From: Cichorium intybus | Lineage: Eukaryota > Streptophyta > Magnoliopsida > Asterales > Asteraceae | Reading direction: 5' to 3' | DNA length: 64,000 nt | Assembly (NCBI GenBank): GCA_023525715.1 | Contig: CM042012.1 | Location: 61,711,205-61,775,204, forward strand | Shown here: positions 10,905-22,580 of the stretch, piece by piece | Numbering within the stretch: position 1 is the first letter of the stretch | How the letters are laid out: each line of letters opens with the position of its first letter | Position numbers and translations under genes: made by a program | The notes under the pieces: model-generated | Told to the model about the DNA's origin: nothing | Databases searched by the model: none | What the model saw: only the letters and a program-made list of their open reading frames with translations

Positions 10905-11029
10905 GGCCCCATTGGTGAAATCAATCCTCTCGCCTCACTATTGCATCAACAATATAACTTCAAACCGTGAAGTAGACTGGTGACATCGACCCTCCGCCTC
11001 GCCAGTGCCTTAAATCGATGAAATCTACT
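10905..11029. repeat. Left part of a degenerate 60-70-bp repeat array split by element A
   Basis: Units of the form GTGACATCGACC..CCGCCTCGCCAGTGCCT..AAAxCGxTGAAAT recur here. They continue after element A at 42655-42790 (GACACGAACC..CCTACCTCTCCATTTCCTTA, GACACCGAAC..CTTCTCGCCATTGCCTCAG). Four diverged units are read when A is removed. Confidence 0.5.
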
Positions 11030-12109
11030 TGTTAGTGCTAAAAGTCAAATCGTTGACCAACTCGTCATTTGATATGTTTGGATGTAATCTTTATTTTGAT
11101 GGAATGTTAGACAATTACTTTGAATGAATGATTTAAGTTATGCTTCGAATATTATATCTAAGTGTATGATACATCTTTTACTACTGTCTGTAATGTACTG
11201 CGTTCTGATAGTCATCCGAAATCCAGCCTTGGATTTCGGAACTCAGAAGTATGTCAAATCAGAAGTTACACTACTCAGAACACATAGTTCAGAAGTGGTT
11301 CGGAAGTCGAAGCTCCGAACTGACTCAGAAGAGCATTAAAGCTCAGCAAAGATCTTATCTCTAAGATACTCTGATTACGGAATGCCAGGACTCCGAAATC
11401 TAAACATGATTTCGGATTATCAATATGATCAACCAATCGGAGATTCTACACTTAATCATTCTACAAGGAAGACTGAAGATCTGAAGATCATCGTGAAGAT
11501 AAGATAAAGGATAAGCACTCCAACGTATATGATATGATTAGACTATATCAGGCGTGGCTCTCTAGAAGCATGTCTGTTGTACTTAGAATATTATATTATA
11601 GACAAGCCACCCTAGTCTGACAATGTATTATTATATTAGCTTCATCCTCCCTTATATGACTGAAGAGAGACGTGTTGTCTCCTCTTCAGTCCATAAGTTA
11701 TTATCCGAAGGTCCTCCCTTAGTCTATAAAAGGGAGACCAAATCCATCTTCAGTCCTCATGAGTTTGAGAGACTTTATGTAACACTTTCATATTTATCAA
11801 TACAATCTCTCATTCCATCAACTCTCATGTTCTTATCTGCATTTCTTACTGCCCTAACTTTTCTAGCACTTTTAACTTTCAGTCTTTATATTTTCAAGTT
11901 ATATCACTGTTAATCCATATTATTTATTGTTGAGCTATTAAGATCTATTCTAAGTGTTACTTCTTCATTATAATTCCGCATCCATATCAAGTCTTCGGAC
12001 TTGTCCATCTCAAGTCTTAGGACTTGTCCACCTCCGAAACCTTCAGTTTCGGACCTTTACTTACCGCAACTTTTCTTTCCTCACTTACTTAGAATATTTG
12101 GCCACAACA
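11030..12109 (+). repeat. Element A 5' LTR
   Basis: It runs from TGTTAGTGC to GGCCACAACA (1080 bp) and is preceded by TSD CTACT. It is rich in short CAGAAGT / TCCGAA words. It matches 41572-42654 along its whole length. Confidence 0.93.
11725..11732 (+). promoter_or_regulatory. TATA box of element A 5' LTR
   Basis: TATAAAAG in a CT-rich setting, 695 bp into the LTR. The same sequence is at 42270-42277 in the 3' LTR. Confidence 0.7.
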
Positions 12110-12111
12110 AT

Positions 12112-12124
12112 TGGTATCAGAGCC
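12112..12124 (+). promoter_or_regulatory. Element A primer-binding site (iMet)
   Basis: TTGGTATCAGAGCC begins just after the LTR end and is complementary to the initiator tRNA-Met 3' end. Confidence 0.9.
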
Positions 12125-12276
12125 TGAATAGTTGTCTATAAGATTCTAAGTGCCTAGTTTGCTCAAAACCCTGGCTGTAGCAACAACCTTAGAATCCTCT
12201 GTGGATCATTGCATGCTATTATAGCTCAAACTCTCTCTCATCTCAAAAAGTTCAAAACTTCTTCTTTCACTCAAAA

Positions 12277-13941
12277 ATGCACATGAACTACTCTCTAAAT
12301 GTTGCTAACAGTGTCAGAGGCTCTAATCGAGCTCCCATACTCATTCCTACTGAGTATAATGGCTGGGCATCTCGTTTGCGCAACTATTTCAAAACAAAAG
12401 GAAAAGATATCTAGCGATCCATTGAGGAGGGACCTCATGTTCCTAATTACACCACTAGAGCTGACACTGCTGAAGAAGGTCTAGGTGGTGCTCCCCAGCC
12501 ATGATTAACTCATATTGATATTGAGAAAATGGACAATGATCAAATCACTTTCACCGAAATCCAATGTGGAATTCCTCCGGAACTCTTCGATCTTATACAA
12601 AATTGCACAACAGCGCAATAGATTTGGGTTCTCTTACAAAACATGTTCTTAGGAATGGAGGAAGCAAAAGATCAAAAGCTGGTGTCAAGCCTTTTAGAAT
12701 ACACCCACTTCTCAACATTTGTCGGAGAATCACTGAGACAAGCATTCACCCGGTTCTCTATAATTGTCACTAGACTCCTAAGTTCAGGAGCAGAAAGAAC
12801 CAATCAAGAAATTAATCTTCGATTTCTTGAAGGACTTGGAAAAGACTGGGTGCTTATTAAAATGATTCTTCAAGACTCTGGAAAGTTAAAAACTTTCAAC
12901 ATGTACCAACTATACAACAATCTCATTAGACAAGAACATGACATAAAGGGCTCTCAACAGCAAATGCAACTCGGAGGACCGACGACCTTAATGACAGACC
13001 ACAACTATGCAGCTATGGCCAACAGTCCTCAACAACCAGTACAACAGCAGCAAACAACTCAGCAAATTAACAATCCAAACTCTATTTCACCTCAGATTGT
13101 CTCAAATCAGAACCCTCAACAAATTCATCAACCAACCCCAATACCGTCTTACCATCCCTCTCAACCACAAATCTCTTATCCTTCATACTATCAAACCCCA
13201 ACAGTACAAGGTCAACCATCTCCAACTACTTACCACTCTAAAACTTCAACTCTTGCTCTCCCTGCTCCAGACCAAATCTCATAATCATGTTATTCTGAAT
13301 ATGATGAAGCTGAAGAAGCCGCATATCAACACGAGATTGCAATGATCAGTCAAAAGTTCAACAGAATCCCATCCTACTCTAGTCCAAAGAAGAACTTCCA
13401 ACCATCCAATCAAAACACAGGATATCAACCAAGAAACAACCATCAGAAAGGATATCATCAATTTGGTCAAAATCATTTCTATCCGAAGTCTGAGGAACAA
13501 CAGCAGGAGAAACCAAAAGCAGCTCCAGATGTCAGCACTAATCAAGTTCCAACCCCTGAAAAGAACGAATCAGAGGTAATTAAATGTCATAACTGTGGAG
13601 GACTATGGCATTATGCTGCTGACTGTAGAGCTCCGAGGAACTATCAAAAGGGAAATGAATAAGAAAAAGTCAAAGCATTTGTCGCAACCGGAAACGTCAT
13701 GATGGTACAAGATAATCAAGGAACTCCAATCCCAGGGATAACAAGGTCCAAACATCCTGAGGACACTGCTGAATCCTCATCCTCCTACAGGCCAAGGAAC
13801 TACACATTTATGGCCAACACCAGGACTGGCAAAGGAGTGAGCATCATCGAACAGGTACGTAACATGCTTCTCACACATAACATTTATTCTAATAATATAG
13901 AACCTGTCCTAGAAAAAATATCACATGTGCAGACGCCTTAG
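12277..13941 (+). pseudogene. Element A gag with CCHC zinc knuckle
   Basis: One frame runs from ATG 12277 (or 12283) to 13941, broken by several stops: a TAG where GKDIW.RSIEEGP is expected, a TGA near 12500, a TAG near 12620, a TAA near 13284 and a TAA at 13660. The N-terminal part (PILIPTEYNGWASRLRNYF) is the usual start of Copia gag. The middle (QEINLRFLEGLGKDW) is the gag helical region. A long Q/P/N-rich stretch follows (13000-13280). The nucleic-acid-binding knuckle is CHNCGGLWHYAADC at about 13584-13625, with CX2CX4HX4C spacing intact. It would package element RNA. The stops make it non-functional. Confidence 0.88.
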
Positions 13942-15661
13942 CTGCATATCAGCAGGTTCTGGAGGAAAGGGATGATGGGTATGATGAGGTGATAAAGTTG
14001 AAGAATAGATTAGAGGATAGAAAAATACTTTGTGATAAACTTACTACTGACTTGAAAATCAAACAGACTTCTAGGACTTTGTTTGAAAACTCAAATCAAC
14101 TTTTGACATCGCAAAGGGATTTAGCCCGAAGTGATAATGTAAGACTAAACAAATTAGTAGATCAGTTGTATCATGCAACTGAAGTTTTCAAATCTCCTGC
14201 TAACACTAATTCTTCAGAAAACACCTTTAATTGGGGATGGGCAAGAAAAGCCACAAATAAAAACTACCCCATATACAATAAACAAAGTCCGTTTTTTCAA
14301 TACCCATCAAATGAATATGACGATAAACACGACTAGGACTCGACCAAAAATTTTCCTAAAACTCCAACCAATGAATCAGAAAACGCCCTTTCTGAGTCAA
14401 AGGAAGGAGTCAGAATTCCCTTCTCATATTTCTCAGAAGAGGACACTGCCGAAAGCAGCAAATTGTCCACAAATTCGGTCCCATTCATGCCTAGACATAT
14501 GACCACGGTCCCAAATAATCCATTGTCAAAATCTCAACAACACTCTTTCTTAGATAAATTGCAAAGTAATTGTGTTACTGAAGAATCCAATCCATGTCTC
14601 AAGGACTTGAAAACTTCAAACAAAGAAAATGTTGATGAGGTAATCGAAATGGAAAGACGCCCAAATAGCATCATCATTAAAAACGATTTTAACAAAATCA
14701 TAATCCGAGATCCCAATACTGTTAACTCATCTAATGTGACTTCTAAACCATCATGTTCCGATACCAATTCATACTTAGACGCTTTACAACATAATTTTTC
14801 AAATGATGTAAACCCGATAAAAACCGTGCTCGAAAAAATTAAAGTTAATCATGAAGAGTCAGACTCTTTGAATGATTCTTTATCTGACTGTTCTCCAAAA
14901 GAAATTTTTCAAAAAGGAAAAAGACAAAACTTAAACAAAAATGGAGTAAAACCAACCTTAAATCGAAAAGACATTCGATCGCCTTGATCACATGCAAGAT
15001 TTGAACAAAAAATTGCTTCTACACTCAGAGAAAGCCAGGAGTTAACTCAACTTTTGTCACTTCTAGTCATACTCGGAAATCTACTCCTCCCACACTCCGA
15101 AAGTATATTCACAAGGGATTACTTCCGACTCCAAATATCAAACCCATTCAGTATTTTCAAAATGTCAGAAACTCAGATTACAACTCAGAGTTTCCAAAAT
15201 TAACGAGAAATTCAAAAATAGTTCAAAACCGTCCCACAACTTCTAAGCAACCTGTGAATGAATCCTTGATACCAAAAGCCTCATTTTCCGGTATCATGAG
15301 AAGCAACAAAGAAATTCCAAGCATTATCAGAACCAAGATTCAGAACTATAATCGTTCTCAAACTACTCCGAAAATTCTGAAACGACAACAAAATAATACT
15401 TGTTGTCATTGTTGCAATCATAATGCTAAAACAGTCATTGCTACCAATTCAAAAAACTTCAAACACCCAACAAAAATTTATTCTCCGAAACCTGCAAAAA
15501 GATTTATTCAGAAATGGATCATAAAATCACCTGTTTCTGAACCAAAATCAATCATCAACATCTCAGAAACTAAAACCTCTTTAACCCAAACAGACAAAGC
15601 TCGCATGTCAAGAAAAACAAATGGGCCCAAACAAGTTTGGGTGCCCAAACTAACTATCTAA
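13942..15661 (+). pseudogene. Element A gag-pol linker with coiled coil
   Basis: After a frame change near 13935, coding-like sequence continues. A coiled-coil segment is visible at 13990-14170 (IKLKNRLEDRKILCDKL). A polar Ser/Asn/Lys-rich region follows, with stops at 14334 and 14985. A small Cys/His cluster (CCHCCNHN) lies near 15400. It ends with GPKQVWVPKLTI (about 15627-15658), a phrase that regularly comes just before the protease in SIRE-like and related plant Copia elements. Such a long linker is unusual for small Copia elements and fits the large SIRE/Maximus type. Its function is unknown. Confidence 0.6.
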
Positions 15662-16946
15662 TTTTCAGGCATTCAGTGCTGAAGAGCAGGATGACGAATG
15701 GTTAATTGACAGTGCCTGCTCAATACACATGACCGGAAGACTGGAATTTCTAAGAGACTACCGAGAAGTCAGCTTTGGAGGATACGTCACTTTCGGAAAC
15801 GACGCAAAAAGCATCATCAAAGGCTATGGTGTACTAACAAACGGAAACTTCACCATTCAGAAGGTTGCCTACGTTCTCGGACTCAAACACAATCTCATAA
15901 GCGTGGGTCAATTAGTCGGCACAAGTCTTCGAGTTGAATTCGACAATGAATTTAGCTACATTATGACGGGTGCCAGTGACAGATGTCTGATAAAATCTCC
16001 AAGACAACTCAACATGTTTCCACTAGATATCTCTATGCTTCTAGAAAAACCCAGATTATGTCTATTATCCAATGCCCACTCCAAAGTCAGCTAGTTATGG
16101 CATCGAAAACTAGCTCATCTCAACTTCCGATATATGAATCAGCTTGTCACAGGAGAAATGGTCAGAGGAATGCCCCTTCTGAAGTTCGATAACGAGAACC
16201 TGTGTGCAGCATGTGCATTAGGCAAGCAGAAGAAGAAACCTCACAAGTCAATCACCGACTCAAACATCACTCATCCACTAGAACTTCTTCACATGGATCT
16301 CTGTGGTCCATCAACAGTTGCCAGTCTGAATCATAAGAAATATATTCTGGTTATTGTGGATGATTACTCTCGCTTTACCTGGGTATTCTTCTTAAGATTA
16401 AAATCAGATACCTTCCTTGAACTCCGAAATTTCATTACTTTAATAGAGCTCAAAGTGCAACTACCAGTAAGAAGAATCCGAAGTGACAATGGTACTGAGT
16501 TCAACAATGGACAAATTGAAGAATTTCTAGCAGCTAAAGGAATAGAGCACAACTTCTCAGCACCATATACACCTCAACAAAACGGTGTAGTAGAAAGAAG
16601 AAACAGAACCTTAGTAGAAGCTGCTCGATCAATGCTAACCTTTGCAAACCTTCCTCTAACGTTCTGGGCTGAAGCCATTGCAATTGCATGCTTCGTTCAG
16701 AATCGATCCATCATCAACAAACGACTTCAGAAGACACCTTATGAAATATTAAACGGGAGAAAGCCCAATGTCAAAATTTTCCATATTTTTGGCTGCAGAT
16801 GCTTCATTAAAAATAACAAAGGTCACTTGGGAAAATTTGTACCCAAAAGTGATGAAGCAATCTTCATGGGTTATTCATCAAAATCAGTTGCCTATCGTAT
16901 TCTAAACAGAAGAACTCGAGTTATTGAAGAAAGTTTCAACATATAA
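15662..16946 (+). pseudogene. Element A protease and integrase
   Basis: The aspartic protease block is WLIDSACSIHMTG, with the catalytic Asp at 15708-15710. DSA stands where DSG or DTG is more usual. The pre-integrase region (TIQKVAYVLGLKHNLISVGQL) follows. A stop at 16092-16094 lies directly before the integrase zinc finger (LWHRKLAHLNF..LCAACALGK). The integrase core keeps all three acidic residues: MDLCGP (16296), SDNGTEF (16485) and GVVERRNR (16593). The 270-residue core stretch is open to 16946. The enzyme cuts and joins element cDNA ends to the chromosome. Confidence 0.92.
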
Positions 16947-17620
16947 TTCGATGATCAATATCAATGGAGAAAGAAAAATGAAGATATTCTATATGTAATG
17001 GAGAATGATTTTCCAGTGGGACATCGACCCATTCATACAGTTGAAATTGATTACGACTTACTCTTTGATCCTCCAGAAACTGCAAAAGATGCTGAAGTTA
17101 TCCACTCTCCTGATGCAATTCAGCAAATCATCTCAGCATCAGGACCTTCCATATCATCAGAACCGACGACATCTGACAATCAAACAGACCCTCCGATCAA
17201 CATTTCAACAGTTGAGGGGGAGCCTTCGCTCCCTTCCCCAAATCATCAGACTCAGAAGGAATCTTCCCTCCCAGCAAACTCTGAGGGGGAGTCTATTCTA
17301 CCTACTCATGTTGATGGGATACCTCAATCCAAGGGGGACCATCAAACCTCAGGAGATACTCTGTCAGCAAATGTTCCATCAGAAGATATATTAATCAATT
17401 CTTCTGATGTTGCCTTCGATAATGCACCAGTCTTCACATTTGTAGCCGATGACGACACATCCGCTGAAGAATCTCAAAATCGAAACATTTCTCTCCTGAT
17501 GACAACGATTTCATTCAAGATATACCTCCCCCGTCTCCGATCCAGCTCTACTTCCAAGACTACATAAGTAGACTCGAAACCATCCTCCGAACCAAATCAT
17601 CGGAGATCCCTCAACCAGAG
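16947..17620 (+). pseudogene. Element A integrase-RT linker
   Basis: An open, acidic, Ser/Pro-rich segment (16998-17567, for example FDNAPVFTFVADDDTSAEES) lies in the usual place between integrase and reverse transcriptase of Copia polyproteins. No catalytic motif is expected. The frame breaks near 17500. Confidence 0.6.
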
Positions 17621-18548
17621 TTCAGACAAGATCCAAGAAATCTATTCAAGACGAATGCCACTTTGCTGCTTATATCAGCAAAATTGAACCAAAACAGTTC
17701 TAGATGCACTAGACGACGATGACTGGATCAAAGCCATGTAAGAAGAACTAGCCGAATTCAAAAGAAACAATGTATGGGATCTTGTTCCGAGACCATCCAA
17801 TCATAGAGTAATCGGCACTAGATGGGTCTTCTGAAACAAGCTAGACGACATGGGAACAGTAGTCAAAAACAAAGCCAGATTAGTAGCAAAAGGCTACAGT
17901 CAGATCGAAGGACTTGACTATGATGAGACTTATGCACCAGTAGCAAGACTAGAAGCCATTCGGATATTTCTGGCCTATGCAGCACACAAGAAAATTATTG
18001 TACATCAAATGGATGTGAAGAGTGCATTCCTTCAAGGTGATCTTCAAGAAGTAGTCTATCTTCAACAACCTCCGGGTTTTGAAGATCTATCTCGACCCAA
18101 CCACGTGTATCGTCTGAATAAGGTAGTATACGGTTTAAAACAATCACCCAGAGCTTGGTATGAAACATTGTCAACCTTTTTAGTATCATCCGGATATAGA
18201 AGAGGAGTCATTGATCCTACATTCTTTGTCCGATCATATCAAAATCATATTATGATTGTACAAGTCTATGTAGATGATATCATCTTCGGATCAACGAATC
18301 AATCGATGGTCAATGAATTTGCAAAAGTAATGACAGACAAATTCCACATGAGTATGAACAGAGAAATAAATTTCTTCTTGGGCCTCCAGATCAAACAAAC
18401 CAAAAGAGGAATTTTTATTCATCAAGAAAAATATACAAATGAACTGCTGAAGAAATTTTCCCTTGAAAACTGTTCCACCGCCAAAATTCCGTTATCCACA
18501 AATCACAAAATCTTTGCAGACCCCGAAGGTGAACCTGTAGATCACTAG
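17621..18548 (+). pseudogene. Element A reverse transcriptase
   Basis: The start is broken: stops interrupt the block where VIGTRWVF.NKLDDMG reads at about 17810-17850. It is then open from 17850 with KARLVAKGYSQIEGLDYDET, the Copia RT signature MDVKSAFLQGDL, and PPGFED. The catalytic YVDDI is at 18267-18281. The end has a stop at 18546 inside the 'YRGMIGSLLYL' region. Confidence 0.92.
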
Positions 18549-19229
18549 TTGTATTGAGGAATGATCGGTTCACTCTTGTACTTAACCGCAAGTAGACCCG
18601 ACATCATGTTTTCAACTTGCCTATGTACCAGATATCAAGCAGCTCCGAAACTGTCACATCTGACAGCCGCAAAGCAAATTTTCAAATATATCAAAGGTAC
18701 TAAGGCAATGGGACTATGGTATCCAATCAGAGACAACTTTAAACTTCAAGCATTTACTGACTCAGATCATGCTGGATGCAAATTGGATCGGAAGAGCACC
18801 TCCGAAGGCTGTCAATTTCTAGGTGGAAGGTTAGTCAACTGGTCCTCAAAGAAACAGAACTGTGTCGCTTTGTCATCAGCAGAAGCCGAATACGTGGCTG
18901 CATCTACCTGATGTTCACAAGTTCTTTGGATGAAAACTCAAATCCTGGATTATGGTTACCGATTCCTTCAAGTTCTTATTTACTGTGATTCTAAGAGTGT
19001 CATAGCCATTTCTCATAATCCTATTCAGCACTCTATGACGAAGCACATCGATCTTAGGTATCACTTCATCAAGGATCGGATCTTACAAGGTAACATAGAG
19101 CTCTACTTTATTCCTACTGAAGAACAGGTTGCTGATGTTTTCACAAAAGCTTTAGACTCTACAAAATTCAACAATTTTTTGGATAAACTGGGTATGTTAA
19201 ATCCTGACTCGGATTTCTTCAGAGAATGA
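18549..19229 (+). pseudogene. Element A RNase H
   Basis: GSLLYLTASRPDIMFSTCLC, TDSDHAGCKLDRKSTSEGCQ and SSAEAEYVAAST are the Copia RNase H blocks. A TGA at 18909 and a frame change follow, then YCDSKSVIAISHNPIQHS, HIDLRYHFI and EEQVADVFTKALD. It ends at 19229. LWYP and the RNase H wording support SIRE/Maximus affinity. Confidence 0.9.
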
Positions 19230-19561
19230 TTCTCAGTTTCTGCTTATCATCTAATCCGAAAAGTTCTGTTTCAAACACTCTCTGACTTGTCCCTCAGAAC
19301 TACAAGACTTCGAACTCACTCAGTTATTACACGTATTATTTTCTCTGAAGTTCTCATAAGAAAAATACTCAAAATAAGGTCATCATACCATTCATTCACA
19401 GAAAAGAAAACAAAAACGCATATTTATTAAAACAAGAGGTGATTACATAGTCTATATCATTTAAGTCATAGTTGGTACATCAAAAGATAAAGAAAATTCT
19501 ATGACTTAATTTTTCTAAAGGGGAAAACATCCAAAACAACTAAAACTTCATCCCCCTCGTC
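19230..19561. other. Post-pol spacer of element A
   Basis: Non-coding sequence between the end of pol and the antisense Agenet ORFs. It carries the TCCGAA / CAGAA words also seen in the LTR. Confidence 0.5.
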
Positions 19562-19978
19562 CTAGTACTTGCAATAATGCCACTTTGGAGGATTGCCATA
19601 AGTGAAAGTTTGTGTGATTCACAAAGACAAATCACACACACGAACGGTCTTCCCATCCAACAGCACCACATCAAACACATCATCTCCAATCACGTCGTCA
19701 AGATCACCACACCACCAGCCCTGACGATCCCAAGCATCTACATAATCCCCGACCTTATAATCTACAATCACCGTAGGAGGAATAGGACGAAGGAGACCAT
19801 ACTTCACCCTCACAATCATCATTTCACTGGTTGTGTTGTCTGGAAGACAACGAAGACGAACTTCACACCTCCGATTCCAAGTTTTAGTGATTACACCTTC
19901 ATAGTATCCCCCAGCGAAATCACCGTCAGCTAGCTTCACCTCAACCTCATCCAAGCATTGAAAGAAATAACGAGCCAT
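19562..19978 (-). pseudogene. Agenet (Tudor-like) protein, antisense copy 1 in element A
   Basis: On the - strand, two Agenet modules are visible: DEVEVKLADGDFAGGYYEG..W (first) and YKVGDYVDAWDRQGWWCGDL (second). These show the typical 'VGDxVDAWxxxGWW' pattern of plant Agenet domains, which bind histone tails or chromatin. The start at 19978 (MARYFF) is preferred over an upstream Met at 20047 because a TATA box (20035-20028) lies between them. The sister copy also starts with MAxR and has the same spacing. A TGA at 19619-19621, probably from CGA, truncates the product; in the same frame the C-terminal block (PPKWHYCKY) continues to a stop at 19562-19564. It lies antisense to gag-pol. No introns were seen. 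Confidence 0.75.
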
Positions 19979-20027
19979 TTTAAAAATGTAGTCTTGGTAT
20001 GATGCGTTATCAATTACAACTAAACTC

Positions 20028-20035
20028 CTTTTATA
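20028..20035 (-). promoter_or_regulatory. TATA box of Agenet copy 1
   Basis: TATAAAAG on the - strand, 50 bp upstream of the ATG at 19978. The spacing matches that of copy 2. Confidence 0.55.
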
Positions 20036-20522
20036 AGCCATCCACAAGTCTGTTGATCTTCCCTAAATTAATGCCTTAGAGGTCATAATGACCCTAGTGG
20101 GCAGTTAATGCATCCGTCACATCAACATCATGGCTTAAACGGTTGATTAGACAGTTCGGCAACTCCGTCGGCGTAATCGATAACCGCTCGCGCATCAACA
20201 CAGATTTCTCGCCATCCCATAAATGTCGCATCCTCACCTAATCCTATCTCCATTCTTCTTTATATCCCATATACGACAAAAAAAAATTTCTTCACAATCT
20301 CATCGGAACCATTCAAGTCTCAACAAATTCTCTTATCTCACTCACAATGCTTCCAAATAACGATTAAACACAACAACCAGTTTTCATTAGTTCAAACCAA
20401 GTCTCTTACATAGTCAAATGGAAACAACAACAACCAAAAACAAACATAAAACACAGCATCACTAAGACACACAACTTCGTCTAACACAAACACACTTCAC
20501 CGAAGATTAGTTCTCTCAATCT

Positions 20523-20941
20523 TCAGAGCTTGTAATATTGCCACATTGGAGTCTCTCCGAGATGATACCTCTGATGAATCCTCAGTTCCGACTCATCAAC
20601 AAACAGTCGAGTCCCATCCACCAAAACCACATGAAACTGGTTAAACAGCGTCTTCCTTGAAATTGCAGCTGGCCACCATCCTCTACGATACCACACCTCC
20701 ACAAAGTCAAATTGCTTAAACTCTACCAACACTTTAGGAGGAACAGGTTGCAGATACGCGAAATCCACATGAACATTCAAAGGACCACCGGTAGATCCAT
20801 CAGTCAGTGTTGTCATCTTCACTTCATAATGATGGTTCCACACTGACTTGATCACCCCTCCATAAATAGCTCCTGCGTATTCCCCTCTTGCATTCTTACC
20901 TCCACCTTCTTATCCTGATTGAAAGGCCGTCTTGCTGCCAT
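20523..20941 (-). pseudogene. Agenet (Tudor-like) protein, antisense copy 2 in element A
   Basis: It starts with ATG at 20941 (MAARRPF). The first Agenet module is EYAGAIYGGVI..VWNHHYEV and the second is FKQFDFVEVWYRRGWWPAAI, with a C-terminal PMWQYYKL. Compared with copy 1 the layout is the same and residues are roughly 40% alike by eye, so the duplication is old. A one-base frame change lies near 20890, between the N-terminal segment and the first module; the rest is open to 20523. Both copies point away from the sense accessory ORF at 37365. Agenet is a known chromatin-reader fold; a role in this element is inference. Confidence 0.72.
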
Positions 20942-20989
20942 CTTAATTTCTCAATCTCTTGTGTGAAATCAATGCTTAAGAGCAATCCT

Positions 20990-20997
20990 CTCTTATA
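20990..20997 (-). promoter_or_regulatory. TATA box of Agenet copy 2
   Basis: TATAAGAG on the - strand, 49 bp upstream of the ATG at 20941. Confidence 0.5.
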
Positions 20998-21584
20998 GGC
21001 ACACAAATTACTACTCTCCACCCACCACCTCACGACACCTCATCGCTTCGAGATCAGTAATATAAAGATGCGCTACATGATTTGACTATTTAGCTTAAAC
21101 AGTCGGCGCCATTGATTATCTCTACAGAAATGACATGACTACTCTTAAGTAATCCATTAAACAAACATACTCAGAAGGCAGCTTCCGAGTTTTCCTCTCC
21201 GAACTTCCATCAGAACCTCTACACCTATACCATTTCTAATTACTAGCCTTCAGACGTCTCTCTCAGCGATAGCCTTCCGATCAATAGCCCTCAGAAATAC
21301 TCCTCCCTTCTCTGAACCTCAAAAACTCAGAACTCCGCTCTCTCTAGCTGAATCAATCTTTCTGACGCATTCCCTTACCTCAGAACCACCGTATTTCTAA
21401 CTACACTCAGAACACCTGCATTCATTTCAAATCGTACCTCAGACATTTCAACAGGACAAATTGAATGTAAGAATGAAAATTAAATACAAACCACATTTAA
21501 TATCCAATAATTAAAATCCACACGATCAATATTTCTCCAACGGATATTCTCTCTGTCACACATGTCCGTCCTTTAATGGACCAT
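20998..21584. other. Divergent intergenic region of element A, left part
   Basis: Non-coding sequence upstream of the antisense Agenet ORFs. Together with 37109-37364 (after element B) it forms about 0.85 kb between two divergently oriented accessory ORFs. It is CT-rich with repeated TCAGAA / CTCCGA words. Confidence 0.5.
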
Positions 21585-21937
21585 CCTTTTGTTGGATTAG
21601 GTGTCTAAGCCATGACTAATAATAAGTATTTATCTGATTAATAGTAGCATAGTCCATTTGGGTTGCCCTCATAGTTGGAGGATTGGCAGAAAGTCCGGTA
21701 GAGAGAAAGATTGATTTATTATATGATTAATAAATCAATAGAAATTAAATAAATAGTTTATTAATATATTAAAGTGATAATATATTAATTAGAAACTATA
21801 ATAATTAATTAGAAATTTTTCTGGAATTAATTGGAATTAAGTTGGCAGTTAAATTAATTAATTAAAGGTGCAGGGACTAAAACTGTAATTATTCAATAGT
21901 TGACTAAGTGGCATTGTGAGTGACCATGTGGTGGCCG

Positions 21938-22107
<170 letters not shown>

Positions 22108-22357
22108 AACATCCCAAAATTTTAGGGTAAAATTAAAAAAAATTAAACGGACACTTCAATATAAGAAAAGCCACTTAATTAATTTTGACAAAATTCCATA
22201 ACTTATAAGTTTAATGAAAACATCTCAGGATTAACAAAAGTTAATGAAATCACAACATAGCGGAACTTTCATTCAAAAACAGTCCTCCAATGAAGCAGCA
22301 CAGTGTATACACGTCACGCCTTGCCATCCATGGTACCTGATGTACCTGAAACAGTAG

Positions 22358-22365
22358 TTTATATA
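22358..22365 (-). promoter_or_regulatory. TATA box of element C 3' LTR
   Basis: TATATAAA on the - strand, within the conserved LTR core described in the findings. The other LTR has the same sequence at 28072-28079. Confidence 0.65.
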
Positions 22366-22459
22366 GGGAAAAGGTAAGCACGGAGCTTAGTGAGTTCCTC
22401 AAAATACCATACGATCCATCACATAACATACAACACACAATAACCATTCATATGTCTAT

Positions 22460-22580
22460 GAGACTCGCGGGCTATCCCTGTTCCGCCTGAAGACTCACGG
22501 GCAGTTCCCGTTCCGTCTAATGACTCGCAGGATATTCCCGTTACGCCTATTGGCTCGCGGGCTATCCCGTTCCGTCCACA
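22460..22580. repeat. 31-32-bp minisatellite in element C 3' LTR
   Basis: About four units built on GACTCGCGGGCTATCCCGTT + CCGTC. The corresponding tract at 28174-28321 has one unit more. Confidence 0.85.

Noticed and set aside
11623..11913. 96-residue ORF duplicated at 42168-42458
   Set aside because: Lies in both LTRs of element A over the TATA box; no recognisable protein.
20036..20047. Upstream Met of the antisense ORF at 19619-20047 as the Agenet start
   Set aside because: A TATA box lies downstream of it, and the sister copy starts at the position equivalent to 19978.
22250..22447. 65-residue - strand ORF, repeated identically at 27964-28161; also 22842/28586, 23255/28999 and 23340/29084 pairs
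   Set aside because: Identical pairs because they lie in the two LTRs of element C; no domain, and they overlap the LTR promoter.
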